From Amphibalanus amphitrite (Eukaryota; Arthropoda; Thecostraca; Balanomorpha; Balanidae): a stretch of 64,000 bases of DNA. Under the pieces are notes generated by a model. It worked only from the letters and a program-made list of their open reading frames with translations, searched no databases and was not told where the DNA came from. The position numbers and the translations under genes were made by a program. Of the stretch, positions 35,699 through 46,437 are shown in pieces (within the stretch, counting starts at the first letter, position 1; each line of letters begins with the position of its first letter). The stretch is taken from the NCBI RefSeq assembly GCF_019059575.1, contig NW_024882878.1, forward strand, positions 62,001-126,000. Reading direction: 5' to 3'.

Positions 35699-38600
35699 CT
35701 GACAATTCATATAGTATCATTGAACGTAAATGGGCTCAAAGCAACAAGTGGCACAGTGCCAAAACGACGTAAGCTGTTTACATGGCTGAAAAACATGAAC
35801 GCCGATGTAATATTATTGCAGGAGACGCACAGCGACCAACAATTAGAAGCAATCATTAGAAACGAGTGGGGCGGCAAATGTTTCTTCGCCCACGGCGACA
35901 GTAGGAGTAGGGGTGTGGCCATCTTCCTGCTCCCAGGAAGTAGAATAGAATCTCTTGGAATTGACACTTGCAAAAATGGGCGATATATTGTCATGCAAGC
36001 CGAAATAAATGGGGCAGTGATTGTAATCGCGAACATATATGGGCCCAACTATGATCAACCTGGAGCTTTGGAAGAGCTGTTTCAAAGTATTGATCGCTTC
36101 AGTTGTGACGCTATGATTTTGGGAGGCGATTGGAATACTGTGTTAGACATGAAAATTGACAGACTTACCAGGGCAAAACGAGTTATTAACAACCACAGGT
36201 GTCAAAAAGCAATTGCACAATTCATGGATTACAAAGACTTGGTGGATATCTGGCGTGTGAACAATCCGGGGAAGAAAAAGTTCACCTACCAGCGAAGTCG
36301 CCCGATGAGCAAATCGAGGATCGATTTTTTTCTTATTAGTGAATGTTTGTTTTCACAACAAATCAAACCGATAGCAAAAATACTTGATGGATATCTGGCG
36401 GATCACAAACTGATTACCTTAGAAGTGCAAATTGGGAAAACAGTGTGGGGGAAGTCTTACTGGAAATTAAACAACAATCTTCTTCTCAACGAAGAATACG
36501 TAGATTATATGAAGTGTTTTATTCCTGAAACCATAGCATCAAATGATACTGAAGGCATAAGTAAACATACGGTCTTACAGACTGTGCTATGTGCTATCAG
36601 GGGAGAGTCGATTAAGTTCTCCAGCAGAATGAAGCGAAAAAGATCAGAACGACTTGAGCTGCTGCAAAACGAAATAAATTCAATATGTGACGAGCCAAAT
36701 GAAAAGGAAAGAGAACGACTTATTAAACTAAAACAGGAGAGGGATGAATTAGTAGGTGAACAAACTCAACGAAACATGTTTCAGTGCAAAGTAAATTGGC
36801 GAGAATTTGGAGAAAAGGGTTCAAGATACTTTCATAAATTAATGCGTGTTAAAAAGGGTTTTAGGCCATACATGGCCTTAGAATTAGAAAATATCGCTCC
36901 CGGTAAAATATCCAGTAACATTGAGGACATGCTGGAGGAGTGCGTTGTTTTCTTTGAAAAACTGTACGCGCCATGCCGAGTATCACCAGAGGCAAACTCG
37001 GGAACTTTCCTATCCAATATTAAGCCGTTACCTCACGACCGAATTCAGATCGGGGAACAGCCAATAACCATTACGGAACTGGAATCAACGTTGAAAACGA
37101 TGGGAGAAGGGGCTAGCCCAGGTCCCGATGGTTTTACGTCTGAGTTTTACAAAGTTTTCTGGAACGAATTAAAAGAATTGATTTTCGGGGTAATTCAGGA
37201 ATTGATAGAGATTGATAAAGCTCCAACGTTGTTAACATGTAGTACCACCACCTTAATACCCAAAAAGGGTAAAAGTACTCACTTGGTGAGGAACCTGAGG
37301 CCTATTAGTCTCTTGAATGTCTTGTACAAGCTTATTACGAAGACATTAGCTATAAGACTCGGCAAAATGATTAATGATCACATCAATGAAGATCAAACAG
37401 GATTTTTAAAAGGAAGATATATCGGGGAAAACGTAAGACTATTAATAGATCTGATGAACGAATCCAGCGAGCAAAACATTCCAGGTCTCATAATGTTTTG
37501 TGATTTACAGCAGGCATACGATAGTGTGAATTGGAATTACTTGATTGAAGTAACTGATAAGTTCAACTTTGGACCGAAATTTAAACATTGGATATCCATG
37601 TTGTACAGAGACTCGGATCAAGATCCTGTTACGGCGCGAATAACTTTGAACGGACACCTGTCTCGGCCTTACAGTATCAGAAGGGGATTGCGGCAGGGGT
37701 GTCCCTTGAGTTGTCTTCTGTTTTTACTATGCATCGAACCTTTCGGCGAAACTGTTCGTGCCAGAAATAGTATTGCTGGCATACACATAAACGGCTTTGA
37801 AGTTAAGATGTCCGCTTACGCGGATGACACAGCATTAATTCTAGACGGAACGGAAGGAAGTTTACTTGCAGCACTGAAAACCTGTGAGGAGTTTGAAACG
37901 GTGTCAGGACTAAAACTGAACAAAAGTAAAACGAATATCATGTGGATAGGAAGAAATAAAATAAGACAGGATATTCTATGTAAAGAATATGGGCTAAATT
38001 GGACAAAACAGGTGAACTATTTAGGAGTTGAAATAGGCCCGATGATGAGGAACATGGCAGAGGAAAATTATGCAAGCAAAATAGCTAAATTAAAAAATTT
38101 ATTAAACCCATGGATAAAACGTGGATTAACGCCTTTTGGTAGAATTCACTTAATTAAATCAATGGCGCTGTCCCAACTCGTTTATCATATGTCGGTGTTA
38201 GAAAAACCTAGTAAGAGGATGCTGAAAGAACTGGAGTGTCTAATGTTCAACTTCATATGGAACGGGAAAATAGATAGAATCAAAAGGACCACGATGAAAA
38301 ACCATTATGGTGAAGGAGGGCTGCAGGTTCCTGATCCATCAGCGCAAGCGGACAGCCTGAAAATAATGTGGATCAAAAAATTTTTGGATGAAAACAATCA
38401 CGCTAAGTGGAAATTTGTAGTACAAAACAAACTCCTAATAGGAGGAAATCTTTCAATATTTGAATGTAAGCTATCCAAAAGGGAGGTCGAATGCAAGTTC
38501 CCGGACAAATTCTGGAGGGAGATTTATCTAGCTTGGCAAACAATGGTTGAAGAAGAGGACAAAACAGACGGATTAGTATTGTATGAGTCTTTGTGGCACA

Positions 38601-39164
38601 ATAGATATTTGAATTTGGACGACATGGTTGGAATACCGAAAAAGAAGCTTCAAAATAGTGGTGTGCTACGTATTAACGACATTTACGATAGAAATGCAGG
38701 CAGGCTGATGCCACCCGATCAACTGACAGGAAAATATGGCATTGGGAACTTCCTTTTGTGGCATAGAATCTTAAAAGCAATCCCAAAGGAATGGAAACAA
38801 ATACTGCGTGAGAAAAGACCGAGGGTGAGAGAAGTAAGGCCGGAGATATATGTTACTTTACAGGAAACTATAAAGGTTGCAAAGTGGGCATATTCCGCAC
38901 TTATGAAATCAAATAAGCTGTCTTGTCCTCGCAAAGCACAAACCAAATGGGAGCAGGAACTGCAAGGAGTGCAAAGCTCTTGGCCATCAGTCTTTAAGAT
39001 ACTATATAAAAGTACACAAGATTTTAAACTGAAATGGTTGCAACTGCGTATCCTGCATCGAATATTGCCTACCAATAGAGTACTTAATTGGATGAAAATA
39101 AAAGAGTCTAGCATGTGTGATCGTTGCTTTGAGCCCAACGAGGATATATATCATGTTTTTTTTT
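35699..39164 (+). pseudogene. LINE ORF2: AP endonuclease and reverse transcriptase, frameshifted near the C-terminus
   Basis: The frame opens after a TAG at 35696-35698 and has no ATG before the conserved start IVSLNVNGL, so initiation is unclear. The endonuclease (about residues 1-240) shows LLQETHSD, GGDWNTVLD, SRIDFFLIS and DHKLITLEV. The reverse transcriptase (about 470-760) shows RPISLLNVLYKLITK, GFLKGRYIGEN, RRGLRQGCPLS and YADDTALIL. The C-terminal part with NFIWNG and GGLQVPD is typical of L1/Tx1 elements. The zinc-binding motif (MCDRC..H) is broken at the nine-T run 39156-39164; the remainder (GCKDAKKFW..) continues in another frame to 39492. The original stop is the TGA at 40994-40996, beyond the nested retrocopy. 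Confidence 0.9.
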
Positions 39165-39492
39165 GGGTTGTAAGGACGCAAAGAAATTTTGGATGAGACT
39201 GAAACATACGCTTGTTTTACCGAAAAATTTCACACCAGAAGATATCCTTTTAGGTAACGTAACTGGTAAAGGAAAATGGACGGCAGCCCCCTTACGCGTG
39301 TGTGTACTATTAGGAAAACAGTTTATATGGCAATGTCGATGGTCTGGTGAAGAGCAAAGCGTACAGCGGTTTTCTTTGTATCTTGCAAAGTATATATCAG
39401 TTGAGAAATGCATCGTAGCACGCAGAGGGGGAAGAAAAAGGTTCGATGAAACTTTTGGGTTACTGTGGGAAGCCTTGTGTACGAGTAGTACT
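39165..39492 (+). pseudogene. LINE ORF2 C-terminal remainder, after the frameshift
   Basis: This frame supplies the last cysteine of the zinc-binding motif (GCKDAKKFW) and the C-terminal region ending LLWEALCTSST at the retrocopy junction. In the present sequence it reads on into the poly-T tract and stops at about 39528. Confidence 0.8.
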
Positions 39493-39513
39493 TTTTTTTT
39501 TTTTACAAAACGT

Positions 39514-39519
39514 TTTATT
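39514..39519 (-). promoter_or_regulatory. Polyadenylation signal AATAAA of the ETFRF1 retrocopy
   Basis: AATAAA on the minus strand lies 9 bases before the A-tract that marks the copied mRNA 3' end. Confidence 0.8.
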
Positions 39520-40590
39520 ATTTTCTAGAATATAGACATATTTACACCACCGCACGCAATGACAGTCTTCGAGTGAACATCCACAACAGCGCCTCACCCT
39601 GTACCTGAGTTGCAATAATGAGTTGCCATTGGAGCAAACACACACCATTTCCAGAACACGGCTCATGGCTTGCCCCACGGCAGACGCGGCTCTTCCACAT
39701 CAATCAGGCTCTTGGAGCGTTCACTATATACCACGCATGATTTGTCTCGGCTAAACGGTGATGAAGCAGACGAAGCACGCGTCTGAATGGGGATGAGAAT
39801 ATCAACTGAATCCGCGGAGCCATCGTCTCAAACTGGCCAACCCTAGCCACACAGCCACTCTAGCACAGAGTAAAGCATATTGTACAATGTTCGCTCGCGG
39901 GACAGCGCTATGATAGCCACCCCTACAGCGGTCTGCGGGGGACGGCGCTCCCAGACGCACCGGCCACTTAGACTGGCGCCATCCAGACACCCCTCCGTTG
40001 AAAAGGTTAGTTTAAAAGATATGCACCCTCATATATACACTTACATTTCGACACGGTACATTGTCTGTCACCTGCTACAAGCGACCTCACAGACCAGCAC
40101 ATCACTGGCATACAAAGACATAAAGGCAAGAAGTGACATTCTCGACACCTACTCATTCAAGGCTTCCTTCATTGGTACACCTTCACAGCCCTCAAGTGCC
40201 AGAGCGGTAGCTAGGACACATCCAGATTACTCCACTGGGAACTTCCAATGCCTCGCACATCGTTACTTCAATCTAACATCGCTGTTTAGAGTTGATGCTG
40301 ACCATTACGACCCACCTCTTAAGTACACATGATTCACATAATGGCATCCACACAGCATCATACACATAAAACGCACCCCACTCCTCTTTGAAGACCTTTG
40401 TCTTTTAAACACTTGCTTATTTATAATAGATGCGCGCATGTCAGCGCAGCCTCGCAATAATCCAGTCCGAACATCAACTCGAATCCAGGCGGCGTGTCAT
40501 TATCCAGCCCTCGCTTTCCGTCCCAGCCCGGGTAAGTTTGTTAACCTCCATGCTCTTCTGCATGTCCTCGCCACCCGAGTGACTCCCTTC

Positions 40591-40872
40591 TCAGTTGGAG
40601 AAGCGTTGTTTCTTGGGGTACTCCCTGGTGCAGTGCTTGTTGACGTTGCGGTACTGGCGCAGCATGTAGAGGGTCTGCAGCTCCTTGGCGATGTTGTCGC
40701 ACTTGCCGAGCAGCTGGCGGATCTGCTCCGGGTCCTCCACGGCCTTGTTCTTCTCGAACGCCGCGCGCAGGGTGTCGCGGAAGTGGTTGTAGCCCTTGGG
40801 GTAGTTCTTGCCCAGATGCAGCAAGTTCTTGTAGGCCTGGATGACCTTGCCCCTAGACTGGTTGGCAGCCAT
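40591..40872 (-). CDS. ETFRF1: ETFRF1 (LYRM5) family: electron transfer flavoprotein regulatory factor 1, intronless retrogene
   Basis: The 93-residue frame from ATG at 40872 is intact and close to the usual family length of about 90. It is a LYR-motif (Complex1_LYR) protein: residues 10-26 (IQAYKNLLHLGKNYPKG) match the signature helix, with AYK where the family usually has LYK/LYR. It continues through a second region with charged spacing (KNKAVEDPEQI) and a C-terminal YMLRQYRNVNKH. Known members are small helical mitochondrial-matrix proteins that bind electron transfer flavoprotein and promote loss of its flavin, which lowers fatty-acid oxidation flux. The gene sits in a retrocopy, so its promoter would have to come from the copied leader or from the LINE. 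Whether it is expressed is unknown. The parental intron-bearing gene is not in the window. Confidence 0.88.
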   Translation of the reverse strand: MAANQSRGKVIQAYKNLLHLGKNYPKGYNHFRDTLRAAFEKNKAVEDPEQIRQLLGKCDNIAKELQTLYMLRQYRNVNKHCTREYPKKQRFSN

Positions 40873-41696
40873 TGCACGATCCCACTGAGCTTGAAGAGTC
40901 GGACCTGAGGAGTTGCGCCGCCAGCGACGGTTGGCCCGAGCCCCCTCGCCCCTCCGGACCGCCGCCTGCTACTCGAATCGTACGAGTAGTACTTGATTGT
41001 GCAATGGACAGACGTGGGCTCAGGATTGGAAGGGGGAGGAGTGTATGTAGTGGGATTCCTGTTCTAGGTACAAACAAAAAATCAGCCACCGCTCCCATGA
41101 CCCATCCGGGCCAACCCGGGACCGGCCTCTTTGACTAAGGCCGGTCGGCCGGCCGGGCGTGCGGGGCGCCGGCCCTACAAGTCGACGGCTCACACGCCCG
41201 GCCGGTGGATAGGGGGCGCCGCCCGCGATACCCCTTCGCCGGGCGGCGCGGGCGGTGGCTGATGGCCCACGGTGGCTGATGGCAGGCGGGCCACACCACG
41301 TCGCGTGGTGGTGACGAGCTATACTTTTATAGCTCGGCCGCCGCCCAATCAAAATGCAGATGAAATGTGGCGGGTGCACACCGCAACGTTATGTTGATGC
41401 TCATGTGGGGTTGAGGGGGTTGTTTGCCGTGCTCGATGCCGCTACTTATCTCCCGTCTTGCCAGCTGTACAGGGGACTAAGCGTGGAAGGCTGTGTCTCA
41501 CATGGTGTATGTCTGTATGTTCGTGTTTGGGGGACACCGGTGTGACAATTTCGTAACCCGTGTTCTCGGATATATGTAATAAACATATGGGAAAAAAAAA
41601 TAAAAAAAAGAGAGATCTTAGGGGGGGGGGGGGCAAAATGGCCCCCCCCCCCAACGGGGCGCGTTGCTCGGCAGAGCCCAACGGGGCGCGGGTTAA

Positions 41697-43207
41697 AAAG
41701 AATGGGCCAAAATCCAGTATTTTCATAACCGAGATGAGATACCTAGCCACCCAGACAAAGTAGAATCACGTATAGGTAACCTTTTTGTTACGTCTTGATA
41801 TCTTTAAAAATGAAGATGTTAGCGGCGCTTGAAATTCTGCTGTTTCTGAAGCGAAAATGGCGTAACGTGACGTCACTTATACCGTAAACGTCATTTTCTA
41901 AAAAAAAAAATCCGACAGATTTCGCTCAAATTTCCAGGAAACGTGTTAACCCGCGCCGGGCCGCGGTGCTCCGCGACTTTCGCGCCGGGCCGGGGAGGTG
42001 TCTGAACACCTCCTCCCCCCGTCTAACTCGGCTCCTGGGCCACGTAGCAACACGCGGTAAGCGGCATTTGAAAGAGCGTCAAAAATAATGACGGAAATAT
42101 TTTAGTCATTTTTTTTGGGTCAGGCCAAAGGTCAGGTCACAAGAGTCATCAAAAGTCAAATGTAGTCCATTTCAACAATTTTGGAAACTGCCAACGGCTT
42201 ACTCGGGAACCAATAGAGCTACAGCGCCGCAAAAAGCTCACTCGATAGCGCTTTTACAGACCTTTCTGATTATTCTTCTTAAATTTGACCTCAGGTCAAC
42301 GATTTAGCCTCCAGAGGGCAAAAACTGTAAAAATAGCAGTTTTCATGAAAATGATTTTTGTCAATAACTTTTGACTCAAGAGAGCCACGACATTACTTTT
42401 GGAAGCATCGTGTAACTCCCGTCGATACGCGTCAAATGAACTATTTGTTGATTTGAAAGGTTATTTTGAATATTTGACCTTAGGTCAAGGTCCTGACCGG
42501 AAAACATGTTGCATAACAGTCGATCCGTATCGTCGAGCTGAATACAACTGACGTGTTTTCATCGCTCTAGCACGTCTTCATCAAAAGTTGTACCTAGCAA
42601 AAAAAAAAAACTGCTGATGACCGTTCATGACCTGACTGAGATGACCTCAGGGGCACACAGAGGGGTCACTGGTGCATTTTCCCGATTCAGTGTGTCATGT
42701 TTACCTATGAGCCGATGTTAGAGAGGGTTTTGAACATCATTCGTCCAAAAGAGGCGCATTTCAATTTTCTCCCATTGACAGAGGTCGCAAAATGACCAAA
42801 ATGACCTGGTCACGGATATCAAAATTCCGAGATAAAATTTTTTAACTCTTATGAATCTCTGAAACTCTCAAGGCGATCGTTCAGTCGCTGTAGCTATGAC
42901 GAGGATTGAAACTTTTTCTGAGATGAGGTCACTTGACCTGACCTGGTGACCTGACCTCTAGAGCCCTGGATCTGAAATTTTCACAACATACGTGGAAAAG
43001 ATGCATGAACAGGTATCTGCGAAAAACCGCAGGGGGGGGGGGGTGTTCAAACACCCCCAGCCCGGCGCGGGTTAAATTGATGCATGATAAGGTACCGAAA
43101 GTTTGACGTCGCTGGTGTAACGCGTTTAGAAGTTATTGGCGAAAAACGGGAGGGGGCAGATTCTGACCCCCTCCCCCCCCCCCCCAGCGGGGTGCGCCGC
43201 GGGTTAT
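41697..43207. mobile_element. Remnant of another AGGTCA-family element, split by a nested TTAA element
   Basis: 41697-41945 matches the interior of 18104-19287 (CCAAAATCCA.., AAGATGTTAGCGGCG). After the insertion 41946-43075 the match resumes (ATTGATGCATGATAAGGTAC) through a GGGGGCAGATTCTGACCCCC hairpin to GCGGGTTA at 43207. The left end is not identified; the element at 32691-41696 may also have inserted into it. Confidence 0.6.
41946..43075. mobile_element. TTAA-bounded AGGTCA-rich element, type CCCGCGCCGGGC
   Basis: TTAA lies at 41946-41949 and 43072-43075. The ends CCCGCGCCGGGC and GCCCGGCGCGGG carry the hairpins GAGGTGTCTGAACACCTC and GGGTGTTCAAACACCC. The interior has scattered AGGTCA motifs. 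The sequence at 19156-19172 (GGTGTCAAATTGATG) represents the uninterrupted host. Confidence 0.85.
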
Positions 43208-43753
43208 GACTTGGTCACTGCCCACTTGTCAGTCTATCGTGGAACACTCCATTTGTGTGATATCCTCTGATCGCCAGGGCTGTGATGAGTGTGAACTCGT
43301 CGGGGGCATCAGGGGGGGGGGGGGGGGCGTAGGACCTGCACCCAGCCGCCTGGTAACGGGCCGGGCTGCTGACCGAGGGGGGAGGGGGAGGGGGAGGGGG
43401 AGGTATCAAGGCTGGCCGTCAGTGGCGCGTCCAGGACAGGCTGGCTGAGGGTGCTGCGGGCACGGGGAGGGGAGGGCTGGCCGCCAGTGGCGCGCTCAGG
43501 AGATGCTGTCCGGGGTGCCGCTGCTGTTCACCGAGCTGGTCCTCTGATAGCACGTCCCCGTCCTAATGCATGTATCGGCCCACTCGGCGTGTGACGTGCC
43601 GCCCGGTCCGGCGTGGCTGGCGCCGCCTCTGGCCGCAGCCCTGCCGGCCCGCCGCCAGCCGCCGACGTTGGACGGACGCCAGTAGCACGTGGTTGGCCGC
43701 GGCAGCTCCGGTGGACGGGTCCGAGCGCCGCCCCCACATCACAGACGACCGAG
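43208..43753 (+). promoter_or_regulatory. Presumed GRHPR promoter and 5' region
   Basis: This is GC-rich sequence upstream of the start codon. It includes a GGGGGAGGGGGAGGGGGAGG tract near 43378-43402 that could form a G-quadruplex, and a GTGACGTG element near 43591. No TATA box was seen. Transcription start cannot be placed from sequence. Confidence 0.4.
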
Positions 43754-43824
43754 ATGACGCGACCGAGCGTGCTGGTGACCCGACCCGACATACCGCCCGA
43801 GGGCCTGGCGCTGCTCCGCGACAG
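43754..43824 (+). CDS. GRHPR: GRHPR exon 1 (glyoxylate/hydroxypyruvate reductase)
   Basis: The first exon encodes MTRPSVLVTRPDIPPEGLAL and the next three-plus residues, matching the amino end of the D-2-hydroxyacid dehydrogenase GRHPR. ATG 43754 is chosen because it begins the conserved VLVTR strand. The exon ends ACAG with donor GTGGGT at 43825, leaving two bases that join G of exon 2 to form Arg. The enzyme reduces glyoxylate to glycolate and hydroxypyruvate to D-glycerate with NAD(P)H. The GRHPR exons 1-5 in the window give the first 154 codons of a family usually about 330 residues long. The Rossmann GxGxxG motif and the catalytic Arg, Glu and His are downstream of the window. Confidence 0.88.
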
Positions 43825-44063
43825 GTGGGTGTCTGCTCCCCGCCAGAGGCGGGTCCCTGCTCCCCGTCAGAGGCCGGTCCCTGCTCCCCTGCATCCCTGC
43901 AGAGGTGGGTCCCTGCTTCGCGAGAGGTGGTTCCCTCCCTGCTCCCCGTCAGGGGCGGGTCACTGCTCGGTGAGAGGCGGGTCCCTGCTCCCCGTCAGAG
44001 GCGGGTCCCTGCTCCCCGCCAGACGCGGGTCCCTGCTCCCCGTCAGAGGCGGGTCCGTGGGTG
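43825..44063 (+). repeat. 24-bp minisatellite derived from the exon 1 / intron 1 junction
   Basis: The unit CTGCTCCCCGTCAGAGGCGG plus GTCC resembles the end of exon 1 and its donor (CTGCTCCGCGACAGGTGGGT). About eight copies follow, some closer to the junction (CTGCTTCGCGAGAGGTGGTT). Several contain donor-like GGTGG or GGCGGGT tracts. Confidence 0.75.
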
Positions 44064-44065
44064 AC

Positions 44066-44178
44066 CGTGCCCCCCTTTGATTTTGGCATTTTAACATCAG
44101 CCCTATGGGCGTTGCATGGAAAGAATGGGATCAAAAGTCGGCAGTGCCCCCTTAATTGAAGGTGTTCCGCCGCCACTG
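44066..44178. mobile_element. hAT-like MITE, copy 2 of 3 (left end missing)
   Basis: Sequence from GTGCCCCCTTTGATTTTGGC through GTTCCGCCGCCACTG matches 6789-6936 and 61627-61781. The left terminus is absent and abuts the minisatellite. Confidence 0.7.
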
Positions 44179-44669
44179 GCGTCCGGCGCCTTCGAAAAGC
44201 CTGCTGGGAGAACGGTTACATACAAATGCGAGCGCCGAGCGGCGCGCCGTTCGAAATGTGTGACTCACAGTGGCGTATCCAGGGGGGAGGCCAAGAGGCC
44301 ATGGCCTCCCCCTTTGGGATCAGACATGCAAGTGGGCCCTTTGGGTGCAGTGACGTACCCAAGGGGGGCCACAGGGGCCCCTGAGGTCCAATGATAACTC
44401 AGGGCCAGGGTGACCAGCGTGACGAAGGCGTTCTGGGTCTCCCTGCCTTAATTCCAGTACTAGACAGAACGTCTTTTACCCGGAAGAAAAACTATCAAAG
44501 AGCGATATCTATCACAGTGACGAACACAGAGGGCCCCTAACTACCTGAGAGCCCCTGGCTACCTGAAGGGCCCCTTGGTTACCTGAGGGTCCCCCTGGTC
44601 ACCTGAGGAGCCCCTGGTTATCTGAGGGCCCCTGGTCAGTAATCTAGGGAGCCCCTAGTTACCTGAGGG

Positions 44670-46429
44670 CAGGGGCGGATCCAGGAAAACTCCAAGGGGA
44701 GGGTCATGAATCGAAGTGGTGCCCCTACCTATACCCAAAATTAAAAACTCAACGGATTTCGTCCACTTCATTTTGGTGGTGCCCCCATTTTCAGTTTTTT
44801 TTTCTTTTTAATTTTTATTTTTAGTCAGTATCTTAACTTTTGCCACAACCACATTTACCAATTGTAAGCAAGTATATATGAATGTGCTATGTGTATATAT
44901 GTTGTGGACGCTGAGTAGTGAGTACTTACCAGGAACGTTATCAGGTAAGCGAATCGTTGTCAGTCCGACGAACTTGACCCTGGCGTCTAAAGGGTCTGTC
45001 CTTGACACTTCAGGCTTGTCAGGGGCACCAAAGTCCTTCCAGGGACACCACAAACCTGTCAGGGGCACCTACGGCCTTGTAGGGGCGCCACAGGCCCGCC
45101 AGGAAGCAGGGGCACCACAGGTCTAGCAAGTATACACGACAGGCCTGTCAGGGGCACAACGGGCCTGTTGGGCCCATGAGCACCCCTAGGGGCAGGGGCA
45201 CCACAGTCCTTCCAGGGGCACCGCAGGCCTGTGAGGGGCACCAGCGGCCTAGCAGAGGCACCAGTCAACACAGGCCTGCCAGGGGCACCACAGACCTGCC
45301 AGGGGCACCAGAGGCCTGCCAGGAGCACCACCGACCTTGCAGGGGTAACTTGGGCCTGTCAGGGGCACCACGGGCCTGTCGAGAGGCACTTCAGGCTTTT
45401 CAGGGGCACCATAGTCCTCGGCCGGGCGCAGGGGTAGCAGGGGCACCAGAGGCCTGCCAGGGGCACTACAGGCCTAGTAAGGGCACCACTGGTCTATCAG
45501 GGACACCACGAGCCTGTCATAGCCAGGCATCTCAGGCTTGTCAAGGACCAGGGGCACCACAGGTCTGTGAGGGGCACCAGCGACCTAGCAGGGGCACCAG
45601 TCAACACAGGTCTGCCAGGGGCGCCACAGACCTGCCAGGGGCACCACAGACCTGCCAGGGGCACCAGAGGTCTGCCAGGGGCACCACCGGCCTCGCAGGG
45701 GCACCTTGGGCCTGTCAGGGGCACCACGGGCCTGCCGAGGGGCACTTCAGACTTTTCAGGGGCACCAGTCCTCTTAGGGCGCAGGGGTACCAGCGGCCTA
45801 GCAAGGGCACCAGAGGCCTGCCAGGGGCACCACAGGCCTAACAAGGGCACCACGGGCCTGTCAGGGGCACCTCAGGGTTGTCAGGGCCCAGGGACACCAC
45901 AGTCCTTCCAAGGGCACCGCAAGCCTGTCAGGGGCACCAGAGGCCTGCCAGGGGCACCACAGGCCTGCCAGGGGCACCACAGGCCTAGCAAGGCACCACT
46001 GGCCTGTCATGGCCGGGCACCTCAGGCTTGTCAGGGCCCAGGGGCACCACAGTCCTTCCAGGGGCATTACAAGCCTGTCAGGGGCACCAGAGGCCTAGCA
46101 AGGGCACCACAGGCCTACCATGGACACCACAGGCCTGCCAGGGGCACCACCGGCCTTGCAGGGGCGCCTCAGGCCTGTCAGGGGCACCACGTGCCTGCCG
46201 GGGACACTTCAGGCTTGTCAGGGGCGTTACAGTCCTGTCAGGGCCCAGGGGCACCAGGCCCGTGGTGTCCCTGCTAGGCCTGTGGTGCCCCTGGTGGTCC
46301 TGTGGTGCCCCTGTCAGGACTGTGATACCCCTGATAGGCCGGTGGTGCCCCTGGCAGGTCTTTGGGCCCCCGGGCCTCAAGGGGGGGGCCATGACCCATG
46401 TGACCCCCCCCCCCTTGGATCCGCCCCTG
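44670..46429. mobile_element. Third-level hAT-like element, exact 8-bp duplication
   Basis: The ends CAGGGGCGGATCC and GGATCCGCCCCTG are inverted repeats, flanked by CCTGAGGG on both sides (44662-44669 and 46430-46437). Most of the interior is the 21-bp array 44985-46370. Confidence 0.85.
44985..46370. repeat. 21-bp minisatellite, GGGGCACCACAGGCCTGCCA(G)
   Basis: About 65 imperfect copies. Because 21 is a multiple of 3 and the unit lacks stops, long frames rich in Gly, Pro, Ala, Cys and His run open on both strands. These are repeat artefacts, not genes. Confidence 0.9.
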
Positions 46430-46437
46430 CCTGAGGG

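Larger units (their letters stand above)
39494..40979 (-). mobile_element. Processed retrocopy of ETFRF1 mRNA
   Basis: On the minus strand the segment has a GC-rich 5' leader, an intronless coding region, about 1.1 kb of 3' sequence, AATAAA (39514-39519) and, 9 bases on, a poly(A) tail (T-run 39492-39504). It is flanked by a direct repeat GTACGAGTAGTACTT (39479-39493 and 40980-40994), the target-site duplication. Joining the LINE across the repeat restores its ORF2 stop codon, which proves that the LINE was there first. Confidence 0.93.
33815..41611 (+). mobile_element. L1/Tx1-type LINE, near full length, carrying a nested retrogene
   Basis: The element lies between copies of the 14-bp duplication GAGATCTTAGGGGG (33801-33814 and 41612-41625). 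It has a GC-rich 5' region, ORF1, ORF2 with endonuclease and reverse transcriptase, a GC-rich 3' UTR, AATAAA near 41579 and an A-rich tail ending at 41609. It is about 6.3 kb without the retrocopy (39494-40979) that split it at the end of ORF2. The tail and duplication are hallmarks of target-primed reverse transcription. ORF2 has one frameshift. Confidence 0.92.
32691..41696. mobile_element. TTAA-bounded AGGTCA-rich element split by a LINE
   Basis: The left part (32691-33814) begins TTAA, CCCTCGCCCCGTTGGGG and a GGGGCATTTTGCCCC hairpin. The right part (41612-41696) holds GGGGCAAAATGGCCCC and ends CCCAACGGGGCGCGGGTTAA. The break falls in GAGATCTTAGGGGG, which is duplicated around the LINE. 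Tandem TGACCT motifs occur near 33361-33415 and 33525-33560. Confidence 0.83.

Noticed and set aside
40438..40908. Plus-strand ORF of 156 codons and minus-strand ORF of 125 codons over ETFRF1
   Set aside because: Antisense and out-of-frame shadows of the 93-codon ETFRF1 frame, which alone matches a known family.
39479..40994. The 15-bp direct repeat as part of a solo LTR or a chance match
   Set aside because: It exactly brackets a poly(A)-tailed cDNA, and fusing the flanks restores the LINE reading frame and stop.
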